DNA from: CAVOHU01 sp963817885
Lineage (GTDB): Bacteria > Acidobacteriota > Vicinamibacteria > Vicinamibacterales > JAKQTR01
Direction of reading: 5' to 3'
Assembly: GCA_963817885.1 (NCBI GenBank)
Contig: CAWFQE010000002.1
Span: 1,178,001 to 1,242,000 of the forward strand
Length of the DNA stretch: 64,000 bases
Shown piece by piece: positions 27,681-37,000 of the stretch. The translations under genes and the position numbers were made by a program. The first letter of the stretch is position 1; every line of letters begins with the position of its first letter. The notes below the pieces were generated by a model, which did no database searches, had not been told where the DNA came from, and saw only the letters and a list, made by a program, of their open reading frames with translations.

Positions 27681-30638
27681 ATGCAGTCCTCAGCAGTCGT
27701 CCATCAACACAGCAATCGCCCCGCAGTAATCTCGCAGGCGATCCTGCGGCACGCCTGGCGTGCCGCCTCGGTCGTCCTGCTGCTTCTCGCCTCAGTCTCC
27801 CTGGTTTACGCGCAGGCCGGAGCGGTGAACGGCGCCATCGAGGGAAGCATCGTCGATGCGTCCGGCGCCGTGCTGCCGGGCGTTACCGTCACGATCTCCA
27901 ACAACGACACCGGCGCCCAGCGCGTCGTCGTCACCAACGAACGGGGCGTGTATCGCGCGCCGCTGCTGCCACTGGGAACGTACCAGCTGGTGGCGGACCT
28001 CGAAGGATTCAAGAAGTACGAGCAGACGGGGATCCTGCTGACAGCCGGCCAGGACGGCGGTCGTCAATATCGCGCTGACGGTCGGCCAGCTGAACGAGAC
28101 CGTGATCGTCACCGCCGAGGCGGTACTGGTCGATCCCGGCAAGATTGACGTCGGCCGGAACATGAACGAGCGGGAGGTGAAGAACCTGCCGCTGGTGGCC
28201 CGCAACCCGTACAACTTCGCGCTGCTCCAGCCGGGCGTCACCGGTTATGAGAACACGGAGTTCGGCATCCCGCGCTTCAGCGCGAACGGGTCGATGCTGC
28301 GCATCAACTACCAGGTCGACGGCAACACGAACACGCAGAAGGATCGCGCGGGCCTGCGGCTGGTGCCGATGTCGGAGGTCATGATCAGCGAGGTCAAGGT
28401 CGTCACGGCGGGCTACGCCCCGGAGTTCGGGCAGACGATGGGCATGGTCTACAACGCCATCACGCCGTCGGGCACGAACACGTTCAAGGGCGCCGCGAGC
28501 TTACCGCTTCCGCCGGAAGCCGTTCAGCGCGTGCCCGTTCTGGATGGCGAACTGCAATGCCGATACGAAGCCCGACACCAAGATCAACACGTGGACCGGT
28601 GAGCTGGGCGGTCCCGTCCTGAGGGACAAGCTGCACTTCTACGCGGGCGTCGAGCGGACCTACCGTGACCTCTCGCAGCAGCGGATCATCACGCTCTCCC
28701 CGGCCACCGTGGCGCAGGTCGGCCTGCCCGCTCAGCCGGCCTTCGTGCCCTTCAGCCAGACGGCGCTCTTCTACATCGGCAAGCTCGACTACCAGCTGAA
28801 CAAGAGCAACCGGATCAGCGCGCGGTTCATGCAGTTCGGCAACGAGCAGCCGGGCAACGCCGGAGGCGGCACCTCGACGCTCGACACGACCTACGACTAC
28901 CACGACTACATGAAGTCGGGCGCGGTGCAGGTCGTGTCCACGCTCGGGGGCTCGAAGCTCAACGAGCTGCGCATGCAGTACGCGAATCGATACACGAGCC
29001 GGACGCTGAGCCCCTCGTCCGGAAATCTCCAGCAGACCCGTATCACGGGCACGATCTCCTTCGGCAAGCCGTTCGACATTCCGGCCGCGTTCAAGCAGGG
29101 CATCCTGCAGGTCGTCGACAACTTCTCCTGGATTCGTGGCGACCACTCAATCAAGCTCGGCGGCGACATGCAGGTGGTCTGGGACTGGCGCCAGGTGCAG
29201 GAGACGACCGACGGAGCCTACACCTTCCCGACCATCGCAGGCGTACCTCGATGCCAAGAGCGGCAAGGCGCCGCATGGCTACACGACGTTCTCACAGACG
29301 ATCGGCACGCCGAGCTACAAGTTCGCCTCGACGCTGTTCAGCGCGTTCGTGCAGGATGACTGGCGCGTGAATCGCGACTTCAAGGTCCTCTACGGCGTGC
29401 GCTACGACCTGTACCAGTACCCGACGGCGAAGGCCAACTCCCCGTTCTCGTACTCCCAGAAGTTCTCCATCGACAAGAACAACATCGCGCCGCGCCTCGG
29501 GCATCGTCTGGGCGCTCGGCCAGAGCAAGCGGACGGTGCTGCGCGCGAGCACGGGCATCATGTACGACCAGGCGCTGCTCGGCGCCTACGAGAACGCGCT
29601 CGAGCAGAACGGCGCCTCCGAGCGCACGAGCATCAGCTGCGCGCCGGCCGCGACCGGGTGCCCGGCGTACCCGAACAGCCTGAGCAGCCTGCCACCCGGA
29701 TACAAGCTGCCGGTAGGGAACATCTTCACGGTCGATCCAGGCTTCAAGGTCGCCCACACGTTCCAGAACAACGTCCAGATCGAACGCGGCGATCGGGAAG
29801 ACCTTCTCGGTGTCGCTCGGGCTTCATCTACAGCCACGGGTACGACCTGCCGACGGTCAACAACATCAACGTCATCAACCCGATCGGCATGCTGGCCGAC
29901 GGGCGGCCGATCTTCTCGACGGCCGTCAGCGCCGCCACCCGCATGGATCCCCGTTTCAGCGCCATCAACGTCGTCCAGTCGAACGGCTGGTCGGACTACA
30001 AGGCCGTGACCATTTCGTTCTCCCGCCAGGGCCGCGGTCTCCAGTTCAACATGAACTACTCGTATGGCAAGGGCGTCGATGACGCGCCGGCCAGCGGCAA
30101 CCTGTCGTTCATCAGCGACAGCGCCCGATCCGATCCGACGAACCTGGCGCGGGACAAGGGTCCGAACCTGCTCGACTCGCGCCACAACCTGAACGGCAGC
30201 ATCGTGGCGAACCCGGAGTTCAACCTGAGCAACAGGGTGCTGAACGCCGTGGTCAACGGGAACCAGATCGGGGTGATGGTGCAGTTCAACAGCGGCCTGC
30301 CGTTCAACATCTCGAGCAACCGCGACCTGAACGGTGACGGCAGTGGAAGCGACCGGCCGCTGTACGTCGGCCGCAACTCGATGTACATGCCCAACCGCTA
30401 CAACATCGACATGCGCTACTCGCGCTTCTTCCCGATCTACCGGACGATGCGCCTGGAGGTGATCGCCGAGTTCAAGAACGTCTTCAACAAGCAGCAGCTG
30501 CAGGGCGTCAACTCGTCGGTCCAGGTCGATACGGCCGGCAACCCGCTCGTGCCGATTCCCACCGACGCGTGGGGATTCACCAACTACACCGGGTTCGAGC
30601 AGCGCGAGTTCCAGCTGGGATTCAAGTTCCATTTCTGA
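27681..30638 (+). CDS. Oar-type TonB-dependent receptor 1 (six frameshifts)
   Basis: ATG 27,681 follows AAGGAG with 6-base spacing. A long signal peptide leads to a carboxypeptidase-regulatory-like domain (GAIEGSIVDASGAVLPGVTV), a plug (LPLVARNPYNFALLQPGV) and a barrel ending in FQLGFKFHF. Restored length is about 983 aa, normal for Oar-like outer-membrane transporters that import polymers or degradation products using TonB energy. The frame shifts near 28,051, 28,502, 29,241, 29,500, 29,789 and 29,820. Each is repaired by deleting one base from a short run (for example cagGac, gcTtac, gcaGgc, ctcGggc). Six identical-type single-base insertions with the protein otherwise intact argue for sequencing error. 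It follows the lyase-like gene, suggesting a glycan substrate (inference). Confidence 0.8.
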
Positions 30639-30726
30639 CGGAGCCGTCTGAACGGGAGCCGGGACGTCGCGACACGGTGCCACAACGCCTGACTCTGACC
30701 TTTGTTCGACTCGAAGGACGGCAAAC

Positions 30727-33532
30727 ATGAAACGTCTGGTACGCTGCTCGCGATCAGTCGGCGCGCTGGTCGGCCCGTGTCTCGGTCCACGCGCAGAACC
30801 GGATGACCTTCCCGGTCGTCGTGGCCGACGAAGGCCACGTCGCACTCGGTCTCGCCATTCGTCATCTGAATGTCTCGGGCACGTTCCTGCAGACGGCGGC
30901 GCATCCCGATGACGAGCACAACAACCTCTACGCGATGTTCACCCTGGGCCAGGGCCTGCGCTCGGTCGACGTGCAGACCACGCGCGGCGCCGGCGGCCAG
31001 AACGAAATCGGGCCCGAGCTGTTCCAGGATCTCGCGGTGCTGCGCACCTCGGAGCTGATGTCGGCGCACCGGCTCGACGGCGCCGAACAGTACTTCACCC
31101 GCGCGATCGATTTCGGTTATTCGTTCGACCCGCCGGAGATCTACCAGAAGTGGGGCCGGCAGGAGGTCATCGGCGACTTCGTGCGGATGATCCGCACGTT
31201 CCGTCCGGACGTGGTTCTGACCATGAGCACGCAGGGGACCGGCGGCGATCGGGCCCACGAAGCGACGACCATGCTGACGCGGGAGGCGTTCCAGGCCGCA
31301 GCCGACCCCACCAGTACCCGGAACAGATGAAGGAGGGCCTGAGGCCGTGGCAGGCCAGGAAGCTCTACTTCACGCCGAACTTCGGCCGGGGTGGTGGGCC
31401 GCCTGCGCCGGGCGGCGCGGGCGCACCGCCCGCCCGGCCCGCCGGGGAAGGCCGGGGTGCCGCGCAGGCCGTGCCGGCCGGGATGAAGCTGGCGACGGTT
31501 GACTCGAACATCTTCGACCCGCTGCTCGGCCGCACGTACGCCGAAATCGGCGCCGACGCACGCAGCTTCCACAAGTGCCAGGGCATGGCAGGGCTGCCAG
31601 CCCTGCCCGGTGCCACCGGTGGCCGCGCCGGCCGGTACCAGCTCATCGAAACGTCAATTGCCAGCCAGAAGGACAAAGACGAGACCTCGCTGTTCGAGGG
31701 GATCGACTACCGCCTGGCTGCTCTCGCGCAGTTTGCCGGACCCAACCCGCCGGAAGGGCTCAGGACCGGACTGGCCGCGATCGTGGAACAGGCGGAACTG
31801 GCGCAGAAGGCGTTCGACAACGGCAATGACGCCGGCACCATCAGTCCGATCGTTGCCGGTCTGGCGGCGGTCCGCTCGCTTCGGGGCCAGCTCGGATCGA
31901 TGGGCCTCAGCGACTCCGCACGATACGAGATCGATTTCCGCCTCAACGTGAAGGAGCAGGACTTTCAGGACGCGGTCCTTGCCGCGCACGGTCTCTCCTT
32001 CGACGCGGTGAGCGACGACGGGCTGCTGATTACCGGGCAACCGGTCAGGCTGACGCTGCTGGCCATCAATCATGGGCCGGCGGATGTGGACCTCAGCGAG
32101 ATCCAGGTGGCGGGATTCGACGGCCAGGCGGCCTGCACGCCCGGCGTCGTCAAGAAGAACTCCGTCTACAGCTGCACGGCAGAAATGAAGGTGCCGCAGG
32201 CCGCGAAGCTGACGACGCCGTACTGGAAGGACGAGTACCTGGAACGTCCCGAATCCGAAAGCGGCGCTCGACATCTACGATCCCGATGTCCAGTTCGGGG
32301 TGCCGTTCCGGCCGACGCCCTTCCGCGCCGCATTCAAGCTGAAGGCGAGCGGAGCGTCAGCGTCGACGGAGGTCCCCGTCACGTTCCGCTACGTGAAGGA
32401 CCTCTTCATGGGCGACAAGCGGATGGAACCGAACGTCGTCCCTGCGTTCTCGGTTGAGACGACGCCGACCACGGCGATCATCCCCGCCGGTGCCGCCGGC
32501 GCGGCAAAGCCGGTCGTTCGCGAGATCTACGCGTCGGTGACCAACGGCGTCAAGGGCCCGGCCGACGCGCTGGTCAGGCTCAAGGTGCCGGCCGGATGGA
32601 AGGTCGCGCCTGCCGAGGCGCCCCTCAAGTTCACCAATGAGGACCAGTCCATGACCGTGCGCTTCACGGTCACCGTGCCGCCCGGCATGAAAGCCGGCGA
32701 GTACGTCGTGACGGCCGTGGTGACCTCGCCGGTTGTCGCCGGCGTCGAGTTCGCCAACGGGTATCACGTCATCGAGTATCCGCACATTCAGCGGCGCCAG
32801 GTGATCAAGCCGGCCGAAACCGACATCAAGGTGATGAAGGTGAACCCGGCGCCCAACGTCAGGGTGGGATACATCATCGGCGCGGGCGACCAGGTGCCCG
32901 CGGCGCTCGAGCAACTGGGTGCGAGAGTCGAGTTCATCGAGCCCGATGAGCTGGCGTGGGGCGACCTGTCGAAGTACGAGGTCATTGTCACCGGTACGCG
33001 CGCCTACCAGCGCCGTCCGGACCTGCGCGCCTACAACCGCCGCCTGATCGAGTATGCCGAACGCGGCGGGACGGTGATCGTGCAATACAACAAGATGGAG
33101 TTCAACCAGGCCCAGTACGGGCCGTACCCGGCCAGGGTCAGCAACAGCCGGGTGACCGACGAGAACGGACCCGTGAAGATTCTCGTGCCCAACGACCCCG
33201 TGTTCAACTACCCGAACAAGATCGGGGAAGACACGTGGAAGGGCTGGGTGCAGGAACGCGGGCTCTACTTCCTCGGAGAGAAGGACCCGAAGTACGTCGA
33301 TCTTCTGACGGTCGAAGAACCATTCCCTGACAACAAGGGCGTCAAGACCGGAGCCCTCGTTTCGACGACGGTTGGCAAGGGAAGATGGCTCTACGTCGGG
33401 CTCGGGCTCTGGCGCCAGGCGCCGGCACAAGTGGAAGGCGCCTATCAACTGCTGGCCAACCTGGTGGCGCTCGGCAAGGCCGCGCCGGCCGCGAAGCCGG
33501 CGGCAGGCAAGGGCACAGGGTCCGCGAAATAG
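30727..33532 (+). CDS. Exported PIG-L/LmbE-family deacetylase with C-terminal accessory domains (frameshifted)
   Basis: About 930 aa after repair. The zinc-binding signature AAHPDDEHNN and the RGAGGQNEIGPEL segment identify a PIG-L de-N-acetylase domain (first ~330 residues). A beta-sandwich resembling NEW3 domains follows, then a glutamine-amidotransferase-like Rossmann region (RVGYIIGAGDQVPAALEQLG). PIG-L enzymes remove N-acetyl groups from sugars; the substrate is unknown. The first ~25 codons are scrambled, frame being regained by 30,800. One base appears missing near 31,312 (restoring DPTQYPEQMKEGL) and one extra near 32,253 (restoring RPNPKAALDIYDPD). ATG 30,727 with AAGGAC upstream is the likely start, but the signal peptide cannot be read cleanly. 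Confidence 0.72.
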
Positions 33533-33546
33533 CAGGCGATCCATCA

Positions 33547-33582
33547 GGCCGGGCGGAGGAACGGTTCTTCCTTCGCCCGGCC
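33547..33582. terminator. Long bidirectional hairpin between convergent genes
   Basis: A 15-bp stem (33,547-33,561 with 33,568-33,582, one G-T pair) closes a six-base loop. It lies between the convergent PIG-L and universal-stress genes, the expected place for a shared terminator. There is no T tract on either side. Confidence 0.6.
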
Positions 33583-33667
33583 GACTACCTCACCGAACAG
33601 CATGGCCGGCGGGTTGGCGCGCACGAGAGGTGGCGAAACTCGGGTCTTCGGTTCGGGCCCGCCGCGG

Positions 33668-34135
33668 TTACGGCATCTCGAAGGCGTGCTGGGCGTCTCG
33701 CACGGTCAGCACCGGGCAGGGCGACTTGCGCACGACCCGCTCGGCGACGCTGCCGAGCAGGATGTGCGCGATCGGTCCCCGCCCGTGCGTGCCCATCACG
33801 ATCAGGTCCACGTCGTTCGTCTTCGCGTATCGGACAATCTCGACAAAGGGATTCCCGGCCAGCAGCGCGACCACCGCCCGATACTGCGCGCGATCCGCTT
33901 CGGGAAGCATCGTGGCCAGCCGCTCTCGTGCCTCCTTCTCGATCTCCTCACGCAGGTTCGGCATCGACGCCACGTACACCTCCGCCGCCCAGGCATGAGC
34001 CAGCAGGTCTTCCATCACATGGACCAGATGGAGCGACGCGCCAAAGGCGTCAGCCAGGGCCCGGCCGTATCTCAGCGCAGCTTCCGACGCCTCGCTGAAA
34101 TCGGTCGGGACGAGAATGGTCTTGATGGAGAACAT
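33668..34135 (-). CDS. Universal stress protein (UspA family)
   Basis: A 155-aa single Usp domain. It opens with ILVPTDFSEASEAALRYG and contains GTHGRGPIAHILLGS, which fits the ATP-binding pattern G-x2-G-x9-G-S/T, so it should bind ATP. Cytoplasmic stress adaptation is the known family role. The start at 34,135 has GGGAGGAG five bases upstream; a longer in-frame extension exists but lacks such a site. A perfect TATAAT and an inverted repeat lie upstream. Confidence 0.9.
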   Translation of the reverse strand: MFSIKTILVPTDFSEASEAALRYGRALADAFGASLHLVHVMEDLLAHAWAAEVYVASMPNLREEIEKEARERLATMLPEADRAQYRAVVALLAGNPFVEIVRYAKTNDVDLIVMGTHGRGPIAHILLGSVAERVVRKSPCPVLTVRDAQHAFEMP

Positions 34136-34218
34136 GGGCGCTCCTCCCGGAAGCCAGTCACCGTCGTGCAGGACCACGAGGATTCGGGGGCGGGGGCCGC
34201 AAACGAGCCGTCACCGTT

Positions 34219-34248
34219 ATTATACGGCGCTCCTCAAGGGAGGAGCGC
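34219..34248 (-). promoter_or_regulatory. usp promoter -10 with adjacent palindrome
   Basis: On the minus strand a perfect TATAAT (34,219-34,224) is immediately preceded by the 8-bp inverted repeat GCGCTCCT-N6-AGGAGCGC (34,227-34,248). The repeat occupies the spacer and -35 zone, where a regulator or an alternative activator-dependent polymerase contact would lie; no TTGACA-like -35 is present. The same hairpin, 34 bases after the DUF5916 stop, could also end that transcript. Confidence 0.45.
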
Positions 34249-34281
34249 GCTTAACGGCCCGGCGCGCGGGCGGCTCCTGGT

Positions 34282-36886
34282 CTAGAAGTTGAGCCAGTAG
34301 GCCAGTTTGACGAGGAACCGGTTCGTGCCGGGAATCGAGAACACCCGGCCGAAGTCGCGGCTGAAACTGAACGTCCCGACATCGTTCGTCCGCTCGCGCC
34401 CCTGCTGCCAGACGACGTAGAGCGTGGAGCCCGGCTTGTACTCCCAACGCAGGACGTTGGTCGACCGGAATGAGCGGTAGTTGAAGTCGGGGTTCCCGGC
34501 GTAGGCAAACGGCGCGTATCGATCCTCGAAGCGCGAAGCGCGACCGTTGGCAATCTCCTTGAAGTGATCGAACTCTGCGGCCGAGACGAACGGCTGCGCG
34601 TAGATCTGCACGCTGAGCGCCGGCGTGATCGTGTAGTTGATCCGCGTGGTCAGACTCACGGTGTTCTGCCGCATGTGGCCGTACACATAGTGGACTCTGG
34701 TGTCGGTGACGTTCTCCACCCACTGCGAGTCCTCGGATACCCGCTCGACCGAGAAACCGCCGATGAGCGACAGGAACGAAGTGGGACGCCAGGTGAGCTG
34801 CGGACCCAGGGCGACATCGTACGATCCCCGTTCATCGCGGTAGTAGGAGGCATTGAGTGATCCGTTGATGGCCTTCCGATCGTCGGTGTTCAGGTACCAC
34901 CAGATGCTGCGGGCCTTCTTCGTAAGGACGGCCGGCCCGCCGCGGGCGGACCGGTCATCGAGGCCGGCGCCGTTGATATTGACGCCCATTCCGGTCGACC
35001 AGCTCGACGTGAACACGGCGTGCGCATTGACATTGAAGCCGATGTTCCGTTTCTCGCCGGCGAAGGTCCATGCCCCCCACTGGTTGAGGTTCAGACGCAG
35101 GCTCCGGAAATGCCTGCTCGGCTTGTCGCGCCGGAACTGGATCCAGTTGCTCTGCGACACGCTGTCGGCCCGTTGCACGTACCCGACGTCGTTCACGTCG
35201 AACCCCGGACTCTTGTATTGGAAGTTCGTGGCGAAGCGGACGACGTTCCCGCCCATCTTGTTGAAGGCCAGCGAGCCGGCGTGCCCCTCCAGGCTGGTAC
35301 GAGCCGGGTCGTAGGTGATGCCTCTCGCATCCGGGCGCTGGAAGTTGTGAACCGCGTCACGCTGGAGCGCATCGATGGCCTCCGGGCTGCCGCGAACCGA
35401 GCTTCCCACCCAGTAGCCCGCCAGCGAGTACCTCCGACTTCCGGAACCGCCAGTCCCAGTCGAGCCCGCCGGTGAACGCCTGGCCGGCCAGCGTGTTCCT
35501 GACGTCGGCGGCGAGCCGGCGGGTCGTAGAGGTGAACATGAACCCGAGCGACGACTGGTTGCTCCACTCGCGGCGGGCGCGCCCGATCGTGTAGTTGGTG
35601 AACGGCTCGACCGTCTGCTTCCATTGCGCCGAACCGCTGGCGATGCGCCCGGTCTCCTCCGAGGTCACGGCGCTCAGGGCGCCGATCGAGAATCCGCCCA
35701 CCCGGCCCGTCAGCTTCGCCGCGCCGAGAATGGTCGTCTGCAGCGGGGCGCTGAGGAATCCGCCGTCGGGCACCTCGGGGCTCACGTGCGGGCTGCGTCC
35801 GATGCGCCGGGAGTAGAACAGGCCGGTGCACGCGCCGTCGTTGCAGTCGAGGTCGAACTTGAATGTGCCCGAGCCTTCCACGAAGAACGGCCTGCGCTCT
35901 TCGTAGAACGTCTCGAACGCCGTCAGGTTCACCACGGCGGGGTCCGACTCCACCTGGCCGAAGTCGGGATTGATCGTGCCGGTCAGCGTCAGCCCGGGGG
36001 TGACGGCATACTTCACGTCGGCTCCAAAGGTCGCTCCGGGCTGGCGCGACTTGGTGAACGGATCACCGGCCGCCACCGGCTGGGTCCCCAGTTGCGCGAC
36101 GGAGTACGGGGTGACCTCGAGCCGCTTCACGGCGCTCGCCAGCCGCAGTCCGTCGATCTCGCCGAACTGCGAGATGAAGCCGGGAGCGCTCTTCGACAGC
36201 AGCGGCCAGGTGCACGCCTCCTTGAGCCGGCCGATGTCACGCCATACGGCGAACCCGAACGACTCGGTTCGACCGGGCACGAACCGCAGCTGCGAGAACG
36301 GGATCCTGAACTCGGCCTTCCAGCCCTTCGAATCCCTGGAGACGTGGACGTCCCAGACCGCGTCCCACGTGCTGTCGCGATTCCCGTCGGTGTACCAATA
36401 GGCGTCCTGTTTCACGCCGGCCGGATTGACGGTGAACTCGTACGCGGTCCGTCGATCGTGATACGAATCGATCGTGAGCCTGATCCAGTCCGATGGAGAG
36501 TCGGCGTCCCGCCGTGTCCGGATGCCGACGATCTTGTCCGGCTCGGGGTCGAACGCCCGCACGGCCACATACAGGTAGGTAGTGTCGTAGACGACTCGCA
36601 CCTCGGTCGGAAAGCTGGGCGCAGCGCCTTCCTTCGGATCGCGCTGCACGAAATTGGTAATTGGGGTGGCGCGCTCCCAGGCGCTGTCGGAGATTTCTCC
36701 ATTTACGCGCAGCGCCGTCCCGGGAGACAGTTCGACGGCCTCGATTCTGGCGACCGACCCGCCGGCGTCGCCCCTCGGGGCCTTTGCGGACTCCCCGGCG
36801 CGTGCCCGCTCACCCGCGAAGGACGAAATGGCGGCGAAAACGAGCAGGGCGATGCCCAGAGGGCCCACTACACGAACACGCGCCAT
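34282..36886 (-). CDS. DUF5916 outer-membrane protein with carbohydrate-binding-like domain (one frameshift)
   Basis: About 867 aa after repair. The signal peptide (LGIALLVFAAISSFAGERARA) is followed by a family-9 carbohydrate-binding-like sandwich (LRVNGEISDSAWERATPI, about 50-230) and the DUF5916 region with its RRPFFVEGSGTFKF motif, ending in a beta-barrel (LVKLAYWLNF). Such proteins are common beside TonB receptors in Acidobacteriota and Bacteroidota; their function is not established. The frame slips by one base between about 35,409 and 35,435, on either side of the segment that should read SLAGYWVGSSVRGS. ATG 36,886 has GGGAGGATC seven bases upstream. Confidence 0.78.
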
Positions 36887-37000
36887 CAATGATCCTCCCG
36901 GGGTAGTAGACGGACTTCGGCGCACAATGGTTTGCTGGCTCCTCCAATTCGCGACGCTGTGAGCCGCAGGATGGATCCCTGTGTGACAATTGAGAACACC

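Noticed and set aside
27681..30638. Programmed frameshifting or phase variation in TonB receptor 1
   Set aside because: Six breaks in runs of only 2-3 bases, with no slippery heptamers or long repeats, fit sequencing error better.
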